Assembly: GCF_000383595.1 (NCBI RefSeq) | Contig: NZ_KB911581.1 | Location: 1,763,242-1,827,241, forward strand | DNA from: Streptomyces bottropensis ATCC 25435 | Lineage (GTDB): Bacteria; Actinomycetota; Actinomycetes; Streptomycetales; Streptomycetaceae | Direction: 5' to 3' | DNA length: 64,000 nt | Shown: in pieces, positions 29,223-37,156 of the stretch | How the letters are laid out: every line of letters starts with the position of its first letter | Numbering within the stretch: position 1 is the stretch's first letter | Position numbers and translations under genes: made by a program | Notes under the pieces: model-generated | Told to the model about the DNA's origin: nothing | Seen by the model: only the letters and a program-made list of their open reading frames with translations | The model's database searches: none

Positions 29223-31865
29223 GTGAAGGCCATCCGCAGATTCACCGTCCGACCCGTCCTCCCCCAAGTCCTGCAACCGCTCAGCGAACTGGCGCGCAAT
29301 CTGCGCTGGTCCTGGCACGCGGAGACCCGCGACCTCTTCCAGTCGGTCGACCCCGAACGCTGGGCCTCGTCCGGCGGCGACCCCGTGCGCCTGCTCGGCT
29401 CCGTCTCCACCCGGCGCCTCGCCGAACTCGCCGAGGACCGGCGCTTCCTGCGCCGGCTGACCGCCGCCGCCGACGACCTGCGTGACTACGTCACCGGGGA
29501 CCGCTGGTACCAGGCGCAGGGACAGGGGCAGGCGTCCGAACTCCCGGCCGCCATCGCCTACTTCTCGCCCGAGTTCGGCATCACGGCCGCGCTGCCCCAG
29601 TACTCCGGCGGTCTCGGCATCCTCGCCGGCGACCATCTGAAGGCGGCCAGCGACCTCGGCGTCCCGCTGATCGGCGTCGGCCTGCTCTACCGGCACGGCT
29701 ACTTCCGGCAGTCCCTGTCCCGCGACGGCTGGCAGCAGGAGCACTACCCGGTGCTCGACCCGCACGAACTGCCCCTGGTGCCGCTCCAGGAGGCAGACGG
29801 CTCGGCGGCCCAGGTCGGCCTGGCCCTGCCCGGCGGACGCCGGCTGCACGCCCGGATCTGGCAGGCCCAGGTGGGCCGGGTGCCGCTGCTGCTGCTCGAC
29901 TCGGACGTCGAGGAGAACGACCCCGGCGAACGCGGCGTGACCGACCGGCTGTACGGCGGCGGCAGCGAACACCGGCTCCTCCAGGAGATGCTGCTCGGCA
30001 TAGGAGGTGTCCGGGCCGTACGCACGTACTGCCGCCTCACCGGCCACCCCGGCCCCGAGGTCTTCCACACCAACGAGGGCCACGCGGGCTTCCTCGGCCT
30101 GGAACGCATCGCCGAACTCCACGACGAGGGACTGGACTTCGACGCCGCTCTGGAGGCGGTCCGCTCCGGCACGGTCTTCACCACCCACACCCCCGTCCCC
30201 GCCGGCATCGACCGCTTCGACCGTGAGCTTCTCGCCCGCCACTTCGGCCCCGACGCGGAGCTTCCGCGCATCGACGTCGGCCGCATCCTGGGGCTCGGCA
30301 TGGAGACGTACACGGGCGGGGACCCGAACGTCTTCAACATGGCGGTGATGGGGCTGCGGCTCGCCCAGCGTGCCAACGGCGTCTCCCTGCTGCACGGGCA
30401 GGTCAGCCGGCAGATGTTCTCCGGACTGTGGCCGGGCTTCGACCCGGACGAGGTGCCCATCACCTCCGTCACCAACGGCGTGCACGCCCCCACCTGGGTG
30501 GCCCCGGAGGTGTTCCGCCTCGGCGCCCGGCAGGTCGGCGCCGAGCGCACCGAGGACGCCATGAGCGTCGGCGGCTCGGAGCGCTGGGACGCCGTCGGCG
30601 ACATCCCCGACCAGGACATCTGGGACCTGCGCCGCGACCTGCGCGAACAACTGGTCGTCGAGGTGCGCGAGCGCCTGTCCGCCTCCTGGCGGCAGCGCGG
30701 CGCGGGCACCGCCGAACTCGGCTGGATCGACGGAGTCCTGGACCCGGACGTCCTGACCATCGGCTTCGCCCGCCGCGTCCCCTCCTACAAACGCCTCACC
30801 CTGATGCTGCGCGACCAGGACCGCCTGATGGATCTGCTGCTCCACCCGGAGCGGCCGGTGCAGATCGTGATCGCGGGCAAGGCGCACCCGGCGGACGACG
30901 GCGGGAAGCGCCTCATCCAGGAGCTGGTGCGGTTCGCCGACGACCCGCGCGTGCGCCACCGGATCGTGTTCCTGCCCGACTACGGCATGGCGATGGCGCA
31001 GAAGCTGTACCCCGGCTGCGACGTCTGGCTGAACAACCCGCTGCGCCCGCTGGAGGCGTGCGGCACGTCCGGCATGAAGGCCGCGCTGAACGGCTGTCTC
31101 AATCTGTCCGTCCTGGACGGCTGGTGGGATGAATGGTTCCGGCCGGACTTCGGCTGGGCGATCCCCACGGCGGACGGCACGGCGACGGACGAGGACCAGG
31201 ACCGCCGGGACGACGTGGAGGCGGCGGCCCTGTACGAGCTGCTGGAACAGCGGGTCGCCCCCCGCTTCTACGAGCGCGGGCAGGCCGGTCTGCCCGACCG
31301 CTGGATCGCGATGGTCCGCGAGACCCTGACACATCTGGGTCCGAAGGTGCTGGCCGGCCGCATGGTCCGGGAGTACGTCGAGCGCCTGTACGCCCCGGCC
31401 GCACGCGCGCACCGCTCGCTGGTCCCGGACGTGGCCCGCGAGCTGTCCGAGTGGAAGGCGCGGGTGCGGGGGGCCTGGCACCGGGTGAGCGTGGATCATG
31501 TGGAGACCTCGGCGGCACCCGCCGGTACGGCCGCCGAGCTGGGCGCGACGCTGGTGCTGCGCGTCCGGGTGGCGCTCGGCGACCTGGGCCCGGACGACGT
31601 CGAGGTCCAGGCGGTCTCCGGCCGCGTCGACACCGACGACCGCATCACGGACGCGACGTACGTCCCGCTGAAACCGGTGAGCGGACCCGACGAGGAGGGC
31701 CGCTGGGTCTACGAGGGCCCGCTGTCCCTCGACCGCACCGGCTCCTTCGGCTACACGGTCCGCATCCTGCCGTCCCACCGCCTGCTGGCCTCCACCGCCG
31801 AACTGGGCCTGGTGACGGTGCCTTCGCAGGAGCTGGGGGAGGGGGCGGGGGTGTTGCTGCGGTAG
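29223..31865 (+). CDS. glgP: Alpha-glucan phosphorylase
   Basis: Phosphorolysis of alpha-1,4-glucan to glucose 1-phosphate; PLP-dependent. 880 residues of the GT35 type that begins with a DUF3417 module (AIRRFTVRPVLPQVLQPLSE, LARNLRWSWHAETRDLFQS). The core has YFSPEFGI, YSGGLGILAGDHLKAASDL, VFHTNEGHAGFL and the PLP-lysine stretch GTSGMKAALNGCLNLSVLDGW. The C-terminal 130 residues form an extra beta-rich domain. GTG at 29223 is preferred from the conserved N-terminus; a GTG at 29211 is also in frame. Divergent from the subtilase and glgE operon, it degrades the polymer the operon makes. Confidence 0.94.
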   Translation: MKAIRRFTVRPVLPQVLQPLSELARNLRWSWHAETRDLFQSVDPERWASSGGDPVRLLGSVSTRRLAELAEDRRFLRRLTAAADDLRDYVTGDRWYQAQGQGQASELPAAIAYFSPEFGITAALPQYSGGLGILAGDHLKAASDLGVPLIGVGLLYRHGYFRQSLSRDGWQQEHYPVLDPHELPLVPLQEADGSAAQVGLALPGGRRLHARIWQAQVGRVPLLLLDSDVEENDPGERGVTDRLYGGGSEHRLLQEMLLGIGGVRAVRTYCRLTGHPGPEVFHTNEGHAGFLGLERIAELHDEGLDFDAALEAVRSGTVFTTHTPVPAGIDRFDRELLARHFGPDAELPRIDVGRILGLGMETYTGGDPNVFNMAVMGLRLAQRANGVSLLHGQVSRQMFSGLWPGFDPDEVPITSVTNGVHAPTWVAPEVFRLGARQVGAERTEDAMSVGGSERWDAVGDIPDQDIWDLRRDLREQLVVEVRERLSASWRQRGAGTAELGWIDGVLDPDVLTIGFARRVPSYKRLTLMLRDQDRLMDLLLHPERPVQIVIAGKAHPADDGGKRLIQELVRFADDPRVRHRIVFLPDYGMAMAQKLYPGCDVWLNNPLRPLEACGTSGMKAALNGCLNLSVLDGWWDEWFRPDFGWAIPTADGTATDEDQDRRDDVEAAALYELLEQRVAPRFYERGQAGLPDRWIAMVRETLTHLGPKVLAGRMVREYVERLYAPAARAHRSLVPDVARELSEWKARVRGAWHRVSVDHVETSAAPAGTAAELGATLVLRVRVALGDLGPDDVEVQAVSGRVDTDDRITDATYVPLKPVSGPDEEGRWVYEGPLSLDRTGSFGYTVRILPSHRLLASTAELGLVTVPSQELGEGAGVLLR

Positions 31866-31883
31866 GGGTGGCTCGATGGCCGG

Positions 31884-31912
31884 GCCCCGTACGGGTACTG
31901 CCTGTGCGGGGC
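31884..31912. terminator. Hairpin between glgP and DUF1990 gene
   Basis: GCCCCGTAC (31884-31892) pairs with GTGCGGGGC (31904-31912) over 9 bp with one G-T pair and an 11-base loop, between convergent stop codons. Confidence 0.55.
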
Positions 31913-31918
31913 GCCGGG

Positions 31919-32452
31919 TCAGCCCTTCGGGTCCTCCACCAGCCTGCGCAGCACCACCCCGCACCGCCGCGCGTACGCGTGCTGCAGCCCCCGCGTCGCC
32001 GCCCCGCCCGCCCGTGCGTACCACTTGGCGCCGCGGCTGAAGGCCGAGACCGTCAGCCAGACGGTGCCGTCCCCCGTGCGGTCGACTATGAACGCCTCCT
32101 CGCCGGATTCCGGGTGGCCCGGCAGCGTGCCGTAGGCCCAGCCTTTGCGGCGGGGCTCGTCCAGTGTGTAGACGACGCGGCAGGGGGCCTTGATGACGCC
32201 GCCGAGGGTGACCGTCACGTCGACGCCGGGGGCCGCCTCGGGGGCGGAGGTGTGGATGCCGACGCCCAGCGCGCGGTGCATCTCCCAGGTGCGGACGGCG
32301 TGCGCGGCCCGCTCGAACACGTCCGTGCCCTCGCCTATGCGGGAGCGGACGTGGAGAGGGCTGAAGTCGGGCGGGCAGTGACCCTCGCGGGTCGCGCCGA
32401 CCGCTTCGTAGGTGAAGGGGCCCTCGGGGAGCGGGCCGGTGGTTGCGGGCAT
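31919..32452 (-). CDS. DUF1990 family protein
   Basis: A 177-residue protein of unknown function. The family pattern is visible: VGATREGHCPPDFSPLHVRS near the N-terminus, RIGEGTDVFERAAHAVRTWEMH, RVVYTLDEPRRKGWAYGTLPGHPESGEEAF and a C-terminal arginine-rich helix. DUF1990 proteins are predicted START/PYR-like ligand-binding folds. No signal peptide or membrane segment. Its start is 84 bases beyond the stop of an M4 protease gene, separated by a strong terminator, so it is probably transcribed alone. Confidence 0.85.
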   Translation of the reverse strand: MPATTGPLPEGPFTYEAVGATREGHCPPDFSPLHVRSRIGEGTDVFERAAHAVRTWEMHRALGVGIHTSAPEAAPGVDVTVTLGGVIKAPCRVVYTLDEPRRKGWAYGTLPGHPESGEEAFIVDRTGDGTVWLTVSAFSRGAKWYARAGGAATRGLQHAYARRCGVVLRRLVEDPKG

Positions 32453-32465
32453 GGCGCAAAGCCTA

Positions 32466-32504
32466 GGGCGGTACCCGGCGTCGCCTTCTCGCCGGGTACC
32501 GCCC
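32466..32504 (-). terminator. Terminator after first M4 protease gene
   Basis: A perfect 15-bp stem: GGGCGGTACCCGGCG at 32466-32480 and its complement at 32490-32504, about 30 bases downstream of the protease stop on the minus strand. Confidence 0.8.
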
Positions 32505-32535
32505 CAGTCACCTATCCCTGCACCACCACGTCAGG

Positions 32536-34197
32536 TCAGGCGTTGACGTTGACCGCCGCCCAGGCCGCGTTCACCGCCGCGTACTCGGCGCTGGAGGCGC
32601 CGTACAGGGAGGACGCCGCGTTCAGGGTCGCCGTGCGGGCGCCCTTGTAGTTGGTCGTCGAGGTCATGTACGTGCTCAGCGCCTTGTACCAGATCTGGAC
32701 GGCCTTGGCGCGGCCGATGCCGGTGATCGTGGCACCGTTGGAGGTGGGCGAGTTGTACGAGACGCCGTTGATGGTCTTGGCGCCGCTGCCCTCGGAGAGG
32801 AGGAAGAAGAAGTGGTTCGCGGGGCCCGACGAGTAGTGGACGTCCAGGCTGCCGAGGGACGAGGACCAGTAGTTGGCCGAGTCGCCGTCCTTGCTCGGCT
32901 GGTCCATGTAGCGCAGCGGGGTGCCGTTGCCGTTGATGTCGATCTTCTCGCCGATGAGGTAGTCACCGGGGTCGCTGGCGTTGGCCGCGTAGAACTCGAC
33001 CGCCGTGCCGAAGATGTCGGAGGTGGCCTCGTTCAGGCCGCCGGACTCGCCCGAGTAGTTCAGGCGGGCGGTGTTGGCGGTCAGGCCGTGGCTCATCTCG
33101 TGCCCGGCCACGTCCAGCGAGGTGAGCGGCTTGGTGTTGCTCGTGCCGTCGCCGTACGTCATGCAGAAGCAGCTGTCGTCCCAGAAGGCGTTGACGTACG
33201 CGTTGCCGTAGTGGACACGGGAGTACGCGGCGACGCCGTTGTTCTTGATGCCGTTGCGGCCGAGGACGTTCTTGTAGAAGTCCCAGGTGACCTGGGCGCC
33301 GTAGTGGGCGTCCACGGCGGCGTTCTGGTCGGTGGAGGAGCTGGAGATGCTGCCGGTTCCCCAGACGTCGTCGGCGTCGGTGAAGAGCGTGCCGGCCGAC
33401 GACGAGGTGGAGCGGGCCTTGTTGTACGTCTTGTGGCCGCCGCGGCCGGCGTCCGTCAGGTTGTACGTCGAGCCCGACAGGGTCGTGCCGAGGGTGACCG
33501 AGCCGTTGTACTTGCTCTTGCCGGAGCCGGTCTGGACGGCCTCCCACTCGTACAGCTTCTTGCCGGTCTCCGCGTCGGTGACCACGTGGAGCTGCTGCGG
33601 GGTGCCGTCGTGCTGGAAGCCGCCGACGACCGTCTCGTAGGCGAGCGCGGGCTTGCCGCTCGCCGCCCAGATGACCTTGCGCGGGGCCTTGTCGGCCTCG
33701 GTCTTGGTGGAGCCCTCGGCCTTGGCGGCCTTCAGCGCCTGCTTCTCGGCGGTGGCCTTGGTGACGTCCGCGGTGAGGTCGGCGACCTTGACGGTGGCCT
33801 TGGTCGCTCTGGTGACGCTCTTGATCGCGCCGGCCTTGGACTCGTGGACGACCAGGTCGCCGCCGAGGACCGGCAGACCGCCGAAGGTGCGCTCGTAGCG
33901 CGTGTGGACCGTGCCGTCGGCGTCCTTGAGGACGTCACGGACGACCAGTTCCTCCTTGGCGCCGAGACCTATCTCGTCGGCGGTCTCGGTGGTGGCCGCG
34001 TCCGCCTTCTTGATCAGGGCCGTGCGCGCGGCGGGGGTGAGCGCGACCTGGGCACCGGCCGGCTTGGCCTTGTCCGCGACGGGCGCGGGCTGGGCGGTGG
34101 CGCCGGTGGTCAGGGCGGTGGTCAGCAGCGCACCGGCGGCGACGGCGGTCGCGATGGCCAGCGTGGTCCGCTGATGACGCGCGTAGAACGGAGTCAC
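32536..34197 (-). CDS. Secreted M4 (thermolysin-type) metalloprotease
   Basis: Exported neutral zinc protease, 553 residues. A signal peptide (LAIATAVAAGALLTTALTTG) precedes an FTP/PepSY propeptide (roughly residues 50-215) and the catalytic M4 domain. Zinc ligands and catalytic Glu are in VAGHEMSHGLTANT, with the third ligand in GGLNEATSDIFG; the proton-donor His is in LDVHYSSGPANHFFFLLSEG. It ends right after the M4 C-terminal helical domain. GTG at 34197 is 5-6 bases after AAGGAG. It has the same domain plan as the upstream protease gene except for that protein's extra C-terminal domain. Confidence 0.94.
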   Translation of the reverse strand: MTPFYARHQRTTLAIATAVAAGALLTTALTTGATAQPAPVADKAKPAGAQVALTPAARTALIKKADAATTETADEIGLGAKEELVVRDVLKDADGTVHTRYERTFGGLPVLGGDLVVHESKAGAIKSVTRATKATVKVADLTADVTKATAEKQALKAAKAEGSTKTEADKAPRKVIWAASGKPALAYETVVGGFQHDGTPQQLHVVTDAETGKKLYEWEAVQTGSGKSKYNGSVTLGTTLSGSTYNLTDAGRGGHKTYNKARSTSSSAGTLFTDADDVWGTGSISSSSTDQNAAVDAHYGAQVTWDFYKNVLGRNGIKNNGVAAYSRVHYGNAYVNAFWDDSCFCMTYGDGTSNTKPLTSLDVAGHEMSHGLTANTARLNYSGESGGLNEATSDIFGTAVEFYAANASDPGDYLIGEKIDINGNGTPLRYMDQPSKDGDSANYWSSSLGSLDVHYSSGPANHFFFLLSEGSGAKTINGVSYNSPTSNGATITGIGRAKAVQIWYKALSTYMTSTTNYKGARTATLNAASSLYGASSAEYAAVNAAWAAVNVNA

Positions 34198-34524
34198 TCA
34201 TGCTCCTTGGTGGGGGAGGCCGGACGGCCTGGGGAGTCGTCCGGGTATCTGGGTTACGAGTGCGGCGGGTGGGTGAAGCGTGACACCACGGACGCGTACA
34301 TGTCAGGAGGGCAAGGTGATGTTGGCCGAAAATCAACAGTCTGGAAATATTGCGGCCATGTAAAACCGCTCCGACCTCGGCAAAGGCACGTCCAAGGCGC
34401 GGCAAAGCGACCCCCGGAGAACGGCAAAGAAGGCGCCGCCCCGGGGAGTCGGATCCCCCGGAGCGGCGCCCCTCTCATGTCGTGCTCACAACGGGCCCCC
34501 GTATGCGAAGGGCCGTGCCGTGAC
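34198..34524. other. Spacer between tandem M4 protease genes
   Basis: It holds the terminator of the upstream protease gene (34432-34470) and, closer to 34198, the leader and promoter region of the second protease gene. A locally AT-rich stretch lies at about 34310-34375, which could hold the promoter. No coding frame is credible. Confidence 0.6.
34432..34470 (-). terminator. Terminator after second-type M4 protease gene
   Basis: GGCGCCGC (34432-34439) and CCGGGG (34441-34446) pair with CCCCGG (34456-34461) and GCGGCGCC (34463-34470), giving a stem of 14 bp with one mismatch. It is 55 bases downstream of the protease stop at 34525. Confidence 0.75.
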
Positions 34525-36594
34525 CTACGGGAACGTCAGCTTCCAGCTGTTGATGTAGCCGGTGTCCCGGGCCGCGTTGTCCTGGACCCGCAACTGCCAC
34601 ACACCGTTGGCGACTTCGGACGACGCGTTCACGGTGTAGGTGGTGTTGATGTTGTCCGTGCTGCCGCCGGTGCCGTACGCCTTCAGCGTGTAGGCCGTGC
34701 CGTCGGGGGCGACCAGCTGGACCTGGAGGTCACCGATGTAGGTGTGGACGATGTCCACGGCGACCGCGAGGTTCGAGGGCGCGTTGCCGGTCCGGCCGGA
34801 GACGGTGACCGGCGAGGTGACCGCCGCGCCGTTGTCCGGAATCGATACGTCGGTCGTGCTCTCGAACGACGTACCGCCGCCCCCGCCACCGCCGGGACGC
34901 GAGCCCACGTTGATGCCGGCCCACGCGTTCTGCACCGCCGTGTACTCGGCGGACGTGGTGCCGTACAGCTCACCGGCGACCGCGAGCGTGCCGGTGCGGG
35001 CCGCCGCGTAGTTGGTCGTCGACGTGAACTTCGTGGTCAGCGCCTTGAACCAGATCTGCTCCGCCTTGGCGCGGCCGATGCCCGTCACGGGGAGGCCGTC
35101 CGAGGTGGGCGAGTCGTAGTTGACGCCGTTGATGGTCTTGGCGCCGCTGCCCTCGGAGAGGAGGTAGAAGAAGTGGTTCGCGGGGCCCGACGAGTAGTGC
35201 ACGTCGATCGAGCCGATGCCCGAGTACCAGGCGTCCTTGGACGAGCCGTCCTTGCTCGGCTTGTCCATGTAACGCAACGGCGTGCCGTTGCCGTTGATGT
35301 TGATCTCCTCGCCGATGAGGTAGTCACCGACGTCGGAGGAGTTCGCCGCGTAGAACTCCACCGTGGAGCCGAAGATGTCCGAGGTGGCCTCGTTCAGGCC
35401 GCCTGACTCACCGGAGTAGTTCAGCCCGGCCGTGTTGGACGTGAGGCCGTGGGTCATCTCGTGCGCGGCCACGTCGATCGACGTCAGCGGGTTGGCGTTG
35501 CCCGAGCCGTCGCCGTACGTCATGCAGAAGCAGGTGTCCTGCCAGAAGGCGTTGACGTAGTTGTTGCCGTAGTGCACACGCGAGTAGGCGCCGACGCCGT
35601 CGCCGCGGATGCCGTTGCGGCCGTGCACGTTCTTGTAGTAGTCCCAGGTCAGTGCCGCGCCGTAGTGGGCGTCGGCGCCGGCCGACTCCAGGTTCGACGG
35701 CGAGCCGTTGCCCCAGACGTCGTCGGGGCCGGAGAACAGGGTCCCGGTGCCGGAGGTGCCGCGGTTCAGGTTGTACGTCTTGTGGCCGCCGCGCGCGCCG
35801 TCGGTGAGGTTGAACGTCGAACCCGACTGCGTGGTGCCGAGGGTGACCGAGCCGCTGTACACCGTGTTGCCGGTGCCGGTCTCGACCGCCTCCCACTCGT
35901 AGAGCTTCGCGCCGCTGGTGGCGTCGGTGACGACGTGCAGCTCCTGCGGGGTGCCGTCGTGCTGGAAGCCGCCGACGACCGTCTCGTAGGCGAGGACGGG
36001 CTTGCCGCCGGCGGCCCAGACGACCTTGCGGGGCGCGCGGTTGACCTCGGGGCTCTTGGCCTTCTCCGCCTTCGCGGCACCGAGTGCCTGCTTCTCGGCC
36101 CTGGCCTTGGTCACGGTGGGCGTCAGCGACGACACCGCGATCTTCGCCTTGGTGGCCTTGACGATGCCCTGCGTGGCGCCCGCCTTCGAGGTCTTGACGA
36201 CGAGGTCGCCGCCGAGGACCGGGAGGCCGCCGTACGTCCGCTCGTACCGCGTGTGCACGGTGCCGTCGCGGTCCTTGACCACGTCACGGACGACGAGCTT
36301 CTCCTTGGCGCCGAGGTTCAGCTTCTCGGCCGTGGCCGCCTTCGTCGCGTTGGCCTCGCGTATCAGCTCGGCCCGCTGGGCGGGGGTGAGCTTCACGGAG
36401 AGCGCGCCCGGGTTGGCCTTGCCCGCCGCCGACGGTGCCTTCTCCGGGGCGGCGGAGGCGGCGCCCGACTGGACGGCCGCGGCCAGCAGGGCGGTGACGG
36501 CGACGAGCGCGCCGGCGGCCGCGCGCCGACGGGCGCTGTGGCCGAAAGTGTTACTGGTGTGGGAGGTGCGTCTGTGGGACTGGCGTCTCAACAC
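34525..36594 (-). CDS. Secreted M4 metalloprotease with C-terminal P domain
   Basis: About 689 residues. Signal peptide (AAGALVAVTALLAAAVQSG), FTP/PepSY propeptide, M4 catalytic domain with VAAHEMTHGLTSNT, GGLNEATSDIFG and IDVHYSSGPANHFFYLLSEG, then a Gly-rich linker (RPGGGGGGGTS). The last 110 or so residues form a proprotein-convertase P domain (STTDVSIPDNGAAVTSPVTV ... GVWQLRVQDNA). An upstream ATG (36609) has no ribosome site, whereas AAGGAG at codons 3-4 points to GTG 36594 or TTG 36591 as the real start. The P domain is the main difference from the neighbouring paralogue. Confidence 0.92.
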   Translation of the reverse strand: MLRRQSHRRTSHTSNTFGHSARRRAAAGALVAVTALLAAAVQSGAASAAPEKAPSAAGKANPGALSVKLTPAQRAELIREANATKAATAEKLNLGAKEKLVVRDVVKDRDGTVHTRYERTYGGLPVLGGDLVVKTSKAGATQGIVKATKAKIAVSSLTPTVTKARAEKQALGAAKAEKAKSPEVNRAPRKVVWAAGGKPVLAYETVVGGFQHDGTPQELHVVTDATSGAKLYEWEAVETGTGNTVYSGSVTLGTTQSGSTFNLTDGARGGHKTYNLNRGTSGTGTLFSGPDDVWGNGSPSNLESAGADAHYGAALTWDYYKNVHGRNGIRGDGVGAYSRVHYGNNYVNAFWQDTCFCMTYGDGSGNANPLTSIDVAAHEMTHGLTSNTAGLNYSGESGGLNEATSDIFGSTVEFYAANSSDVGDYLIGEEININGNGTPLRYMDKPSKDGSSKDAWYSGIGSIDVHYSSGPANHFFYLLSEGSGAKTINGVNYDSPTSDGLPVTGIGRAKAEQIWFKALTTKFTSTTNYAAARTGTLAVAGELYGTTSAEYTAVQNAWAGINVGSRPGGGGGGGTSFESTTDVSIPDNGAAVTSPVTVSGRTGNAPSNLAVAVDIVHTYIGDLQVQLVAPDGTAYTLKAYGTGGSTDNINTTYTVNASSEVANGVWQLRVQDNAARDTGYINSWKLTFP

Positions 36595-36869
36595 TGACTC
36601 CTTCTGCATGGCCGCGGTTCGCGCGGCCAGGGGAGACCGGACGGCTGGTGACCGACCGGGCAGAACAAGGTGAGAACTGGTGAACGCTTAAACCACATGC
36701 GTGGGGGGTGCCGCGCGGCACGGCGGACCTGCTTGTGAGGTTGCTGTGTCGCGGTTGTGGGCAGAGTGGCAGGAGACCGAGGGTCCTGTCAGGAGCGCGT
36801 CAATAAGTTGGCCGGAAATCGTCCGTTGCCCGGTTGGTCATGTTCGCTATACGGACCGTTCGCGGTGTG

Positions 36870-37133
36870 TTATCCGAGACGCTCCAGCGCCTCGGTGGCC
36901 GTGAACTCTTTCAGCCGCTCGGCGAGGAGCGCGTGGGCGTCGCAGAACCAGACCGCGTTCTCCGGGTGCCCGACCCAGCCCTCGTCGTACGCGAGGGCCG
37001 CCCGGGTCGCGCGGAAGTACACCAGGGTGAACTTCCCGAACGGAGCGGTGCCGTGCGGGTCGGGAGGGCAGACGGCACACATCGGCGGCATCACGGGACG
37101 GCAACTCCAAGTCGTCATAGGGGTGTTCGGCAT
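36870..37133 (-). CDS. Small conserved Cys-containing protein, function unknown
   Basis: About 87 residues, or 82 if the ATG at 37118 is used. It contains WSCRPVMPPMCAVCPPDPHG near the N-terminus and WFCDAHALLAERLKE near the C-terminus; the CxxC...C...CxxH arrangement could bind a metal. No signal peptide or membrane helix. It lies 23 bases after the exporter gene ending at 37157 on the same strand, so it is probably co-transcribed with the ABC transporters. I recognise no characterised homologue. Confidence 0.65.
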   Translation of the reverse strand: MPNTPMTTWSCRPVMPPMCAVCPPDPHGTAPFGKFTLVYFRATRAALAYDEGWVGHPENAVWFCDAHALLAERLKEFTATEALERLG

Positions 37134-37156
37134 TCTCGTACGGGTCCCGCGGCCGG

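Noticed and set aside
36847..37110. Alternative 87-codon Arg/Gly-rich frame overlapping the small Cys protein
   Set aside because: Composition is frame-shift-like; the other frame has ordered Cys and aromatic residues and is adjacent to the exporter stop.
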